From positions 58,223,437 through 58,287,436 of the forward strand of contig NC_071334.1 of NCBI RefSeq assembly GCF_027744825.2: 64,000 bases of DNA, read 5' to 3'. The DNA is from Synchiropus splendidus (lineage: Eukaryota; Chordata; Actinopteri; Syngnathiformes; Callionymidae). The position numbers were made by a program, and so were the translations under genes. Positions 1-13,800 of the stretch are shown here, piece after piece. Below the pieces are notes generated by a model. The model was not told the origin of the DNA. It made no database searches and saw only the letters and a program-made list of their open reading frames with translations. Position 1 is the first letter of the stretch. Each line of letters begins with the position of its first letter.

Positions 1-3000
1 ACCTTGATCTCGACTGATCCTTGACTGATGTGCTCATGAATTGTGCCTGTACTTCCAAATCCAAATTGAGGGCAACCTCGTTTTTGATAGCTGTATAAGA
101 CTTGGAAATTCAAAACCCACAACTTATGAAAAGAGAATACAAATGACAGCCACATGCGTGACTTTGATTTCAAGTTTGACCTCATGTCTTAAGCATCAAC
201 TTTCTACATTAAAAAGGAGTGCGGTGGCCAGGACTTCATCGTGCTTCTTAAAATAAGTTACTTTGTGTTGTTCGTGTATGAATTTATTTTATCCTTGGAA
301 AAACTACCTTCCAGAAGTAACATAGTAAATGTGTGCCTTGCAAAAATATATAGAAACTATATGACTGTGACACATTGCGCACACCTCCTGACCACATGTC
401 CACTGCTGGATATGTATTGTTTAGCATACAAGAATTTCCAACTTACGGACGAAAGGTGACTCAAATCCAAATATTTTTGTCAGTGGAACTTATGATTGAT
501 AAGAATTGAATGAAAAATGGTTTGCATTATACAGGATACCATTACTTCTATATTTATGTTCAGAGTACAGATCCTTGTTTGGTGCTGTTTATTCTTGCTG
601 GATATATGCTGTCTGCAGGCAGCGGCGCCACAAATCTAATTTAAAGTTGTTTGGTTCCCTTCTCCGCACACGTCTTGCAAGAGAGGTGAGGTTGAATTCC
701 TCCTCTGGCAGCCAGTCATCGTCGATGGTGCCTAGATCCTCTAATAAAGGTTGACATCCAATTCATATTGAGGACCCACTGCTCATTTATTTGTTTCTCT
801 CTCAGGTTGCCACTACAATAGAACAACAAATGAGATAAATGCCAGAGGTTGCTAGGCTGGAGCTGTTTCAGACAGAACTTGTGTGGAGAGGTGTTGGGTC
901 ATGTTTGAATATTGATTTGACATTGTGTCCTAATTAGACTCACATGTGACAATTAACCGCAGCCCAATTAAGCCTGTCTTAATTATGTGGAGCAAAGTGC
1001 TAATGGTGGTCTCATCTGGGATCCTTTGGGTGTCATTTAAAAAGAGCTGGACTGGACTCCTTTCACACAGACACTACAGCGAAACAGCAGGCTCTTCTTC
1101 TGGAGGAGAGTCGAGAGTCTTATCCACTTTAAGTGGGTGCGTGATGGTGCTGCCTGTAGAAAATGACCACACAGGTGAAGATTTGAATTTTATATTTTGC
1201 TTCAATGTCTTACATAGAAAGTTAGTTTTTTGCACCAATAATTGTACGTTGCCCTTGTCATGTGACCAGGGTTTTCTACAACACGCTGTTTGAATTGGTG
1301 TTTTCCATGTCAGGTATCACATCAGTCCACGATCTTCTTCAAGAAAATAAACCTTGTTCATAAGATGCATTGTTCACCAGCATAAATCACGTCTTACTAT
1401 CTTTTGCACTCATCAACATGATCATCGTTGTCAGCATTTAGACTGGGATTATTAGCTTTACAATCATATCAAAGCATGTAACCTCAGATCAATCGTTTGG
1501 TCTTTTAAAGCAGAGCAAGCCCTCAGTAGACTCTTATTCTGAAGAATAAAAATTTAATTCTCTAAACTCATTCCCTTGTGAATGATTGATGCCATCAACC
1601 ATAATTCCACATCCGTGGACGAACAGTTTTATGCCCAGTCAAATTCATTCGAATCAGAACCATAAACGATCACTTTGGATGCCAAAAAAGTTCTATGGAA
1701 GAGTGAGAAAAATAAGCGGGGCGGATCCAAAGGCAGTTGGGAAATCATAGAGGGTGGCTGAGTTCTGATGCTGCCACAGATGAGGAGATAAGGCAGCCCC
1801 GGGTCAGCAAATTCTGATCTCCCCGCGGTCATGAATCATTTAATGAAGTGTTTCACACCAGACTACAGCCTTTCTTCAGCTACAGCAACAGTGAAGGGCC
1901 CTTCAGCTCCGTCTATCTGTTTAAAATTAGGCCTGGATGTATGAGCAGCAGTTCCCTAGTACTTTTCTATGTGTTTTAACCAGTTCATATATGCACAAAT
2001 TCAACAATAATCCAGCTATTCGACTTTAACATCTCATTATGGAAACATCGTGCATGGGGTTAAGTGAGTTGAGAAGTACTGTATGGAATTCAAAATCGAC
2101 AGAGAAAAAAAAATGACAAATGTACATGAACAGTCAAGGAATGTTTCATGGCTGTGCAGCTTTCACGAAAAACAAAGCAAGGAATGCATGTCGTTCTTTG
2201 GTGAGATAACGCTATATTGCTCTCCTACTGTTTTGCATTTTTCCCAGTAAAGTTATTATTTACAAGTCACTTTACTGTTGGTCATTTTTGGAAGGGTTTG
2301 TTTTGTTCTAAAGACATGAACGAGCAGCGGGACCATTTTGCGACCACTCCTTAGAATGGGGTCAATAAAAAGCTGTTCGCAAAAAATGTGCATTGTCCAC
2401 TCAAAGAAGATGCCAGAGATTCCTGCAAGTGTGAGGGAGCGGGTCAGTGCCGTGTCCAAATGCCTGTTGCTGGACGTCTAGGTGTCCACTTTGACAATTA
2501 CTTGTTTACAGACATGCTGATCATCAACAGCTGATGAAGCTGTGCGTGTTTTGCACGACAGGCAACTTTGCACACGGACAGAAATCATTCAAATACCGGG
2601 GTTGAAATCGGAAGCCAGTTTACACATTACACTCTGAATCAGAATTTGATCGTTTCTTGCTCTACATTTTCTTTACGGTGCCAGAGTAAGAATTTATTAA
2701 ATCTTTAAGAATTGCACATGTTGCACTCACAAGTATGTTCGGTACAATTGCACTAGTCATGATGGTTATATCAGTTATTCATCAAGATATTTACACAGTG
2801 ACTCATCACTAAACATAAGGTTTGATCTGCCAAAGATCACGTGTAAAAATAACCCACTCAACACTGAGAATACAAGTTAGCAACTTATTAATTTATCATA
2901 TACCACAGAGCAAAAGGAAAAATTGTGTGCGTCACTGTACAGTGGAATAAATCTAGAAACACACAACTGTGATGATAAACAATTTGGGGGGGGGGGGTTG

Positions 3001-6000
3001 TGCTGATGTAGACAGACTGGCAGAAACCTTGTGTGCCATGTCAGCCTCAAAGTTAGACATAGGTTTCAAGAACTTCATCAAACAATACCTTAATTACAAA
3101 GGTTACAAAGTTGTTTATTGCCCTCTTGAATGACCTTAGCTGACAGACAAGATCAGTTATGTTACGGCAAAGATTGCAAGCGAGACCACATGAAATATTA
3201 CAGTCTTATTGTTACCCGAAAATGCCCTGCTCCTGTATCTTTGGTTTACGCCGGACTTACCTGATGTCATTGTGAAAAGGGTCTATTAAAGCCAAAGGAC
3301 CAAGGAAGCGAACACGAAGATGACTCCTACTGGAAATAACTAAAAAAGACCCCAGTTACCTGCAGGTCACTGGAAGAGCAGAGCATATATCAGTTGTTTT
3401 GGAGTGGATCAGTCCCAGGTGTGTGCCATCAAGCTCAGGTGGACATAGAAGGGGAAAACACAGGAAATGTACCAACAAAATAAAATCAAGAAAAAAGCAG
3501 ATCATGACATGATGACTTAATGAATGGTGGTCAATTTAGATTAGCAATGACAAAAAACACAATTTTATATCACGAAACAATTCAATACTTTAGATGACAA
3601 ATCTAGTATTTTATTGCATTAATAATATAATAATATATGTCACTATGGAGCACATTGTATATGATGCGTAACTTTGTGGGGTCATGTAGAGGATAGAAAG
3701 GATGTATGTAAGACCTCCAGCTCCAGTTCACTAAATCCCTTACAGATGGATCTCATTCCTTAAATGTGACTTCTTGGCATCTGGAAGTAGATGTCCACAT
3801 ATTACAACCTGCCGACTGACATTTCAGTGTTCAGTCTGAGCACCTAGCAACACATCTCTGCACACATGGAAACACACAAAAAGGCTGTACAGTTATGTGC
3901 ACAGTGACTAACACTTGCACGAGCCGACCAATGATGTCATAGAGACCAGAGCTGAGGTGGAGCAGTTTAGAAGTTGTTTGCTAGCTGTAAAAAAATGTGT
4001 GGTGGTATATGTGTCCTAAATCATGCATCAAGTCCATGTTTGAATTATTAAACAAGGAAGAAACCAATTAGTGCGGACAATGTCTGTATAACAGGACCAT
4101 TCTCTATGTTTATTACCACAGCAAATAAAGGTAATTTGTTAATACCTTTCATCCCTCTTCTCAACAAATTATAACACACTAAGATTTCATTTCCAGTGGG
4201 TGCTTTAACACTCCATGTACACAACTGTTTGACCATTATAATGATCTATAGAGACATGCATTTCATTTTCAGCCCATCACACATATAGACAACGTTAGAA
4301 AATAGTATTGGCTTTGCAGACCCAAGCAGTTGTGACTTAATGTTCATGGATCTAGGGCTTTTACTGACTTTTCATCACAATTATTAAACTGCCACTGCCA
4401 CCTATTGGACTCTGAAGATGATGACCGTACTTAACAAACCTATTTCGTTCAGGAGCCATCAGATGAGGACTCGCTGAATTACAGTAAAATGTTTACTCCA
4501 TTTGACATTTTGTTCATTTTCTTTGCAGTTCCAAAAAAAGAAAAGTGTCTGAGACGTCACATAAAACGACCGGCTCATTGTACAGTAAAGCTGAACGACT
4601 TGTACGCAGACATTAGGCTCAATTTGTGTTGCATCTATGAAAAAGGCCAGTGTTTGCTACTCATTCATGATAAACAACTTCTACCCCTCAGATGTCTCTG
4701 AGGATAATAACAACATTTTACTGATGATTAAACACAAACGGCTTTTTTGGTATTTGTATCACTAATGCAGAGAAGAAGTGAGATGTGCATATGCTTGTTC
4801 AAAACATTTGCGGGAAAGGAAGGAGGAAATAATGTATCACGCTGTTGTAGTAGAATTGTGAACAGTGATCTACTGCACTCACGCAGAAAAGGGGGCACTG
4901 GAACACGTGAAAGTCAGCATCGAACTGTGTATTTGAATTTTGGATTTTCCACAGAAATATAATTTTTCTGCAACCTTGTGGAAAGGATTTGACCACCCCC
5001 AACTACTACATTTCTGTTACTGGCTACACAATTATCACTTCAGGAAATGTAATGAAGTATCATATTCAGAGAAAGAAATGAAAGGCTTTGTCCAACAAGG
5101 TGAACAAGCAACCTGTTCAATTTCAAAGTGAAAATGACTTGCACTTTTTCCATCGTCATTCAATTGTAATGATCAAATTCGGCTTTCATAATGTTATCTC
5201 CAATTAAAGTTTCTTAATTTCTGCGTTTCTGTAAGTATTCACAAGGGTACTTCTTTCTGTATTTTGCATTGCTTGCCCTTGTCATTAATAATTCTTTCAG
5301 GAAATGCATTCATTCATAACTCCAACTGTATTTTTTGTTCGCATGTGCCCGAATTATTCACTACTTCTGTGTAAAATTAACATATATTAGACAATTGGAA
5401 AAGGGTTTATTAGGAGCATTCTCTTTTCTTAATAGTGTCCTCACATAGTTATATGACATTCGTTTAACAGGAATTATGCACCTTTGGGAATGTAATTGCC
5501 AGTGTGTGACCTAATAGTAGGTAACAATACACAAAGTATTTAAAAAATAATAATAAACACATGAATAAAACAAGTGTTATAATCATTAAAATCACAAAAA
5601 AATCACGACATTCTCTAAAGCATTTTTTTTTACATAATTACAGAGCAACAACCCTCTTTCTAACCCAGATATATCAATATTTCACATTAAGATTCAGTTA
5701 ATTAGTGAAATAGCAGACTAATTTCAGTTTGTTGCTCTTGTCATTGCAGCTGTGCTTCAGTACAGACACATTTTCGAGGCAGAAGGATGAATAATTAGCA
5801 ACAGGCATGTAGTCAGGCACATGCTTGAGCAGAGAACAGTTATGATAATGTTTATTGTGACAAATAAAGATGTAATGTGTTAATAGTAAAGCAAGCTAGC
5901 TGCTGCTACATGCCCCCCGCGCTGGCTCACACTCCAATTCATCTCATTCGAACCAGACAGACAACAAAAAGATGAGCAGAAATAGTGCAACTGTTTATTT

Positions 6001-9000
6001 TTCTTCGTTGCTACAAAACTTAAGGGGTGACCTACAGGAAATGACTCGCCTGCCAGTTATGATCTATGCAGATTCCTGGGTTCACTAGCTGAGACACAAG
6101 CCATTTTATGAGTAAAATATAAATGATATCCTCTGTTTCGTTGCATTATCATCCTCAGCCTGCTTTATTATGAAGATCAGCAGGACTGATGTGCCAACAT
6201 GGCGACGGGAGACAATGGTAGTCCAGTGAGTGTGTGTGGCTTTTATCTGTGAACGGATATTAATGTCAGACAGGAAATTAAAATCCAAGTTTGAGACAAC
6301 AGTGCGCTTCTCAAAGCGTGCTTGAACGTGAATGGTGGTGGTAACAGCTGGTAGGTGATGAACTATGCTTGTCTGCCGTGGAAGCCAAAACATATAAACA
6401 AGCGCTGACACGCATTTCCAGATGCTTCTTCAAATATGGTAACACACACATCATCCCTGCGTATTTCTCAACTTGTGGTTTTGGTGTGACATGAGGACAG
6501 AAACATAAACAAACATCTAAATCAAATCCTCGCTCACTTTTTAATGGGCTGTTTTTCTTTATACATTCTCATAATGAAAAGTATGTTTGTGAGCTGTGAG
6601 ATGATGATGAAGTTGGCGAATCACTGTTGTAGTGTAATAGGTGGAAAGCACTAATGAACACACTTCGGTTGTCTGCTTATAAACAAATGCTGGTGCACAC
6701 TACACTCACAATGTTATATCAAAGTATCACTGACAGTCACTGAGGGGAGAACAGGGAGAAAGAGTAAACATTCAGTGATTATACTGCTGTTGTATCCCCT
6801 TGATTTATCCCTGGAAAACATTCCATTCCTTAAACCTTTCCAAAATAGCTCATTACATATTTCTTTGTTATTTTCACTGTGACACTTGTGGTACATTAAG
6901 TCATGAAAAATACCGTTACACTGACAACCCTGTTTATAAAAGTCTTGTTTGTTAAGTCAGTTACGTTGCTAAAGAAGGGCAGTACATTGCACACTGTTCA
7001 GATCGTGTTGGTTGGAGGCCATTTGTGAGGGAAACCACATTAACATTTGAGTGGTGTGTTATTTGTTTCAAATATCTAATGCATTCCAGTGCACTCAAAG
7101 TAAACTTTTTATTTAATTGGAACTCTTTTAGACAGCAGTGCAGCAACAATTCATCTGAGGAGCATTAATGAGTTCACCGAATATGACTTCTCCTTACGAT
7201 AAATTTGCTACAGTATGAGGAGAAATTCCAATGAGAAAGACAAGCAACGCAGTTTTCACTAGAGCTGATGGTCCAGGGGTGAACATCTCTTTTATATAGC
7301 ACTGATTTACAGTTCAAAACCACTCGTCTTCTTCAGAAGTGACTTTCAGATGCATCTTTGTCATCTGTGACATGACGTGCACACTGATAAATGTAACATT
7401 TATGTATGTTATGTGTCACATCATAAGCTCTAAAAATGTTTTGGTCGTACATTCATTGGATTAGAGAACTATGTGGGAAGCCGTTTCCAATCGCATGTCC
7501 CTGGTGGTCCTCTATTTGTTGCTGGAAATCCACCACACAAATGCAAGTCCAAATCAATGTGTTAAATCAGTGAGCATCGCATCTCCTTTTACATTGCTCT
7601 TTCTCCGGAAAGCGTCTGTTCAATCCAAAAAGCACATCTCGATCTGATGAGAGCCAAACTCAATTCTCACTCTGCGATCAATAAAACTTGGAAACATCGC
7701 AACCCTTCATCACCTGTCTCAATTTTACACAGAGCACGACGATAAAAGAACAGCATTACCTCACTGCAAGTTTTCACAATTGATATTTCAAGTGAAACAA
7801 AATTGACAGACCAAATTAAGACAGTGGAAATTGGATGAGCGCATCTCAACTGGACCGAGTTTTAATTGGCCAAGCAAACTTTTAAAAAGTGCTCATATGA
7901 AGTTGAAAAGTGTCAATTAGAGCCTTGTTAGCCCAGTTTGAATGTCTCTTGTTAGTCCTTCAAATATAAAAATAGCAGGAAGCCCATTAAAGATTTTAAT
8001 GATGTCAGCTATCATTCAAACAGAACAATGCAAGAAATCATAACATTATATTTTCTTTTGAAATGTACCAGATCAGTTACTTTCTCCCGGTGTTTATTCT
8101 ACTTCACACTTGAATATAAACTGTTGAATTGATCAATGCCAATGATTCTGTGTACAGATTTGTCTCACGAATGCCAAGGACTCAAGAGTCAATCTGGGCT
8201 GAAATGACTTACTCCCTGGGGCCACAGGTACGGTGAGTGGTACAGATGACCCAAAGAAATATTTCAGCCACCGGACATGTAGATATTCTGTTGCAGCAAT
8301 TTAATATCCTCAAAAGAGAGAGAAGTCTGGTGTGCTAAAATACGGCTGCTGGGTGATATTTCGCTTGGATATGAGGACCGGACCGACATGTTTTGACGAA
8401 ACAGGAGAAACAAATATTTGAGATGTAATCCTTATGGCTGAGTAAAAATATTAAACAGCTATTTAACAGTTGATATGACTGGAACACAACACTCGCTCTC
8501 ACTTACAATTCTCACAATAAACAATTCATTGTCAGTCGGTATGGATGAATAAATAGCCCAGCCTCCCAAGTGGCTGACAGGGAGATGTGTGGCGTGGAGG
8601 CTCTGTGTAATGATTGTCCATGGACGCTGTAGAGTCGCGTCTGTGCGGCTCATTCTCCTCATTTTACACAAACTCATCACAGTGGTCTGACAAACCCAGG
8701 GAGCCTGAAATTCTAATGAGTTCTTTAATGGGCTGTAATTAATTGGATCAGCTTCATTCTCATTGCGACATGCTTCATCCAAATTCACAGTTTTGGTGCC
8801 CAAGACATTATTTTAATTAACTTTTTCTGTCATCAACTTAGGGACAGAGAAACATTAAAGGAGGTATGACTAATCTATAGCAGGGAAATACTGACAGCAC
8901 GCATGATATTGTTCAATATTTTTATGTCCATTGACACCTGTGATTTGAGGATTTTGACAAGAACTAAAAAAATAAAACTGACTTTGCATACCGCTTCATG

Positions 9001-12000
9001 CATATTGATAAGGATTTGTTTTTGTTTTGCAGGTGAATATGGGCTGTCTATTTCAGTTTATATCCTTTGGTTTATGTTTGTGAAATAACAAGTAGTTTGG
9101 GATCGTGGAATGCAAAAAGCAAACCTTTGTAATCTGAAAGTTATTTTGATGTTAAGTGAAACTGAAGAGAATGTGTTGAGTATTCACAGTCGTCTTGAGT
9201 TTGTTCACCCAGGCCGCCCTGTTTTCCTCCCGCGGTCCAAAAAGGTTTATTGATTGACTTGAAAGGTGGTGCGAAAGGTGGTTATATACATTATTTTTAG
9301 AGCTCAGTCTTACTTGGCAACTAGGGATGTATTGAGTTTACAATTTATGGCCAAAGCTAAATACATTTTTAAAGATTAGATGAATATCCAATGGGGTTAA
9401 ATTCTTAGTACTACATAGTTGAGAACATATGTATGTACATGTTTGTCAAAGGACATTAATGTTTAGATGACTGAATATTTCCAGACTTCCCTTTTCAAAT
9501 AATAAGAAAACATACATTTAGAAGTCATATCACAATTTCCCATTATATAATAGGCTGACAATGGAAGCAGAAGGCTCTAGCTAGTTTGGTTGCAAATTAT
9601 AAATTGCAGTTCTATTATCACTTTAAAAGAACCGGAATCTTCTGTATACAGATCACACTTTGCAGTGAACCGTCGCCATGATGACGGTGGGAAGCGGCTG
9701 CGCTTAATACTTGGCATGGTCAACAAAGAAATGAGTTGAAGAAATGTGTTATACAAGGGGTCAGAAGGTCAAAATCATTTCAACTTGTGGTGTACCACTC
9801 CTCTTCAGTCACCAGCCGACGCCGCAGTGAGTCGTTGCTGGCACCACTGAAAGTGCTTCGAGAATGGGGGAGTGGGTTGTCAGAATTTCGTAAGTGGTCT
9901 CGTAGACCTAATTCCTCTGTTTTTTTTAATAAAAAAAAAAATCATGTTGTCGATTTGAAGTGAAAATCAGCGTTTTTGCTGCTCTACACAGTGTTTTATC
10001 GCATCACATGTCACTGTTGCATTGTATATGTTGCCTTTTTGTCACTATTCAAGAAAATATATTCAGCCACTGAATGTTCAGTGCATCCCTATCGGAAGCA
10101 TTCAAACATCTGGTTCAGACATGTCGAAATAACATGAAAAGACGTGAAAACAAACGTCTGAAGAACAGTTCATGCTTTGAACGCTTTTTAAGTTTCAGTG
10201 CATAAGTGAGCAGTTTACACATTTTCATTAGTTTGATAAAAGATAATGGCAATAAAGTGATGACATTGCTTGTCATTATTACTGTTTTTGAAAATGAGTG
10301 GCCAATGAGGTATCAAGATATGAAAAAAATATGATATGAATCAAATCATTGTCCCTGAATCATAATAGAATTGTGAGGCGCCTGAAGATTGTCATCTCTA
10401 CAATCATGACACTTTCTGCACCTGGGGACACTGAATGGCAACAAACCAGAATATAATTGCATAAACAAGTCACAATAAGGAGCAATAAGCAAGTATAAAT
10501 GTTTAATAATGACTTCAGATGTGCCTGTCAGGAGGCTGCGTTTAATTATGTTCTTTTAATCATTTGTTTCGAGATGAAAATCAATTACAGCCAGAAGGAA
10601 TGAAGTCAGGTGGGAGAAGAGATGGATGGTTTAGGAAGGAAAGCAGTCGTAGGATGCAAAGTAAGTCTTTCTAAAAATCAGTTTGTCGTGCTGAATATCT
10701 GTTTGTGAGATTGTGTGATAAAGTTGTTCTCTTTCAGACCAAATCAATACTCAGCAATGCTATCAGTTGATGAGTAGCTGTGGTGTTCGAGCCTTTCTCA
10801 CGATAAGGCTGCGCCGCGCAAACAGCAGCTAAATAGACCGAACAAGCTGCTGCTGCTGTGAGTCTGCTGGAAGTCGGATCCTATCTGCAAAACAAAGAGC
10901 AGCAGATAAACTGGTAATGGAGAAGGCGAGAGAAGCGAGGTTTTAATAAATGTTCTGCTGCAAAACTGACGAGAGGGCCGCCTGCGGGTCAGGAGACCAG
11001 GAATATTAGAAGTAAAAATGGAGAAATACTCATAAATCCACCTGCGCCCAAAGAACAAACACAGATTAAGGAAGTTCTGAGCGGCTGCAAAGTACTTCCC
11101 AACGAATGGGAGCTTTGAAACAGTCACTGTTTAAAGCTATTGTATAGAATGTATCTGAAAGAGGTTAGTGCTGTCTTGGTGTTTTGTAAGATTAGCTTTG
11201 TATACAATTATGAAAAAGGGGATGTCGAGATTATCTGTAATAATAAATGAAAATTGAAAGATTCCCTTTCTGACTTTTCATAGTTTTTTTTTTGTTCCTG
11301 ACAATGGTAAGTTTGTGGCACAGGCTCATTCAAAGCGCTGAAAATGGTGGCCATTGTTCTTAAATTGGCACCCATATGAAGTCATCGCAAGGACTTGCTG
11401 TATTGTAGCCTCAAACTGTTTCCGCCGCCCATATGTATGTAGGTGTTATGATGATTTTAGCATATCTGCTGTGCTGAATCATTTACCTGTACGTCCACAT
11501 ACGACTGTGAATGTAATATTCTTGTTTTTATAGTCCTGGCAGGAATACAAAGTATGAAGATGATTTTACTGTGATGCTCATGCTGTCTTAAATTGCATTT
11601 ATACAGATTTGTTTTTATTTTTCAAGATGATAATTGATGTCAGTAAAATAAGCAAAAACATTTACGCTTGTGGTTCTGCGAGGTTAGACATCAACCATAG
11701 CCTGTATTTGTAAAATTAAGCACAAAGTAGCAGCAGAACAGTCCGTGCAACCTATGGCAAGTCTGATACAGCATTCCGGAGCAAAAGCTGGTTTTCTCAG
11801 CTCCCTCGGAGGTGAGATTTCTCATATTCTGAAATGAAAAGTTTGCCTGGTTCATCTGTGACACCAACTGAGATTGAATGTATCAGGATGGTTTTTAGAT
11901 TTTCACTAAGGCCACCAACAAGAGGGCAAGCTTAGCGGTCTCCTTCCCTCCTCCTCCTCAGTATTCTGGCAGCAGCAGAGAATGCTGCCAGCTCCTATCG

Positions 12001-12844
12001 ATCAGACATTTAGCTGAATGTTCTCATCGAACAGCCGGCTGCAGCGGACGAGACGCACGTGGGAAGACTGTGAAGCAGCCTGGTGCACAGACACATACGG
12101 GCGAACACACACAGGGGAAAAGGAAAGTGAAAAGAGGAAAATAAATGAGGCTCGGGTTGAAAGGCAAAGCAATGGCACTGATTTTGTGGGCCATTAACGC
12201 AGTGTTAACTAATAATTATAGTACAATCACAGCAGTGGCCACAAGAATGAGGACACTTCTGGGTGGAGCCTCTCCAGTAAAGGTGGACGGGTCATGTCAT
12301 CAATATGCTCAGAATGTTGAGGCAAATAAATCTGTAACAGGAGTGTGGATGCTGTTATTGCGGTGGTGATCGTGCTTGCACAAAGGCAGGGACCAGAGTA
12401 AAACTGAAGAAAAAATTACCGTTGAGGTTTACTTTACGTTTTTGAAATCAATATTATTATTTCTCAGTTAATGCTGAGTTGCTATTTTTGAGCCACCAGT
12501 ATTGCCTAGCTAATTTCTCGCATTGGCAGGACTGTCCTCCGAGGACCAACAAACTGCTTCACAACAGGTTTTGATCCATTCATGGAAGTGTTTGATCTTC
12601 ATGATGACATCAAATCAGAAACTAAAGCTTTTCAAAGATCAATAAGAACTATTCGCAAACTGATCACAAATGAAAGGGTGCACCTCCTCATATGGATTTT
12701 TCACTTTAATACTTAGTGGAGGAGATATAAAATAGTGTCTTTGTTTTCGTCTGTATATAATGACAATGTATGACAAAAAAAGTCTCCACAGACCAAGTGT
12801 AGTGACAAGCAAATTATACAAGAGTGCATACTGCTTCTTCTTCG
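1..12844. other. no recognisable gene
   Basis: Open frames reach at most 115 codons, have no recognised family signature, and show no convincing splice-linked coding pattern. The stretch is AT-rich with short A and T runs. The only distinct simple repeat is the G12 run at 2986. An 8.56-8.80 kb segment has less biased composition and TAATTAATT motifs, and is noted under findings. Confidence 0.6.
2986..2997. repeat. homopolymer run of 12 G
   Basis: Twelve consecutive G in an otherwise AT-rich stretch. It could be a sequencing or assembly weak point. Confidence 0.95.
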
Positions 12845-13215
12845 TGCGCTTCATGAGCAAGTCAGTTTCCTCCACCTCTCCCAACCTTGTGCATCTTCCC
12901 TCGTGTCACCTTTCTTCTGCATGGCCTCATTTATCACATCCTTAAACATCAATGGCTGTCTTTCTCTGCTGCACTTCTTTTCCTTGGTGCCTCCACATGT
13001 AACCTTCTTTATCCAGCATGTTCTCTGTCTCACCTCTCCTCACTTGACTCTAACCGCTTTCATTTTGACTCCAAACTTCTCCACGTCCCTCTGATATACA
13101 GGATTTTAATCTTTTCAATCCTAGTCACTCCCAATAAAAACCTGAGCATCTTCAGCTCTGCCACATCTGACTCTGCTTCTTGTCTTGGTGTTAGAGCTAC
13201 CGCCTCCAAACCATA
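12845..13215 (-). pseudogene. RTE-type LINE reverse transcriptase, C-terminal fragment
   Basis: Read on the minus strand the sequence gives YGLEAVALTPRQEAESDV, AELKMLRFLLGVTRIEKIK and ILYIRG. Farther down, in a 60-residue frame, it gives MFKDVINEAMQKKGDTRED and WERWRKLTC. These follow the order of the 3' part of the RTE-like reverse transcriptase polyprotein widespread in fish. The frames are broken, so it is a dead fragment. It continues at 13700-13800 beyond an insertion. Overlapping plus-strand frames of up to 143 residues are antisense artefacts. Confidence 0.75.
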
Positions 13216-13699
13216 CGCTTACTGCGGTTACATGCAGTGCGTAACTCGACTAAAGCAATTGATTAAGCCTCCGAGTCCGACTGTGTCATGTTCTCTGGGT
13301 TTACATGCAGTGCGGTGAAAATCAAAGCAAGAGCAGTTCACCCTTGTGATGAGGGGTGGCGCCCTGAGCTCTTCAGTTCTTCTGGCTCAGATGACCGTAG
13401 AGGAAGGAAGGCAGGTAGCGAGGAGCCGCTTCAGACTCTTATATTGAAGTCACTAGACTGTGATAGTGTTGATGAATTAGCTACTTTATATTTAGAGGCA
13501 CACAATCAGCACGTCGGAGCGATGGTTCAACCCTGTCACCGTCATAGAGCTGTCTCCATCGCCAACACCCTTCCTTCGGCAGGTTCAGGGATTAAACTCG
13601 CAAGAATCCGAATAAAATTAAGAGAGAGTCGCGCCTTTGATCACTGGCGTGAGCCTCAACTAATTTAGCAACCATGCTAACGGTTGCTAACACAGAGCG
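13216..13699. mobile_element. insertion splitting the LINE fragment, family unknown
   Basis: About 480 bp of sequence unrelated to the LINE lie exactly where two halves of the LINE should join. Near its left end it carries ttacatgcagtgcg, repeated 80 bases further on (13226 and 13302). Its right end is marked by gctaacggttgctaac. I could not define terminal repeats or a target duplication with confidence. The 126-residue plus-strand frame inside it shows no family signature. Confidence 0.45.
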
Positions 13700-13800
13700 T
13701 TGCTAGGCCTCACTACTGTCCTACGAAGCTTTGCTTTCAGTCACCCTGCCTGCACTCTCCTCCTCATCTCTTTTATTCTGTGTCCATTACCCTGTACGAC
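13700..13800 (-). pseudogene. RTE-type LINE fragment, continuation after the insertion
   Basis: Plus-strand gctaggcctcactactgtc, then caccctgcctgcactctcc, is the antisense of the next upstream part of the same LINE coding region as 12845-13215. A short deletion lies within it. Order and orientation show it was one copy before the 13216-13699 insertion. Confidence 0.6.

Noticed and set aside
12887..13318. 143-codon plus-strand open frame
   Set aside because: It is antisense to the RTE-type LINE fragment and runs into the insertion.
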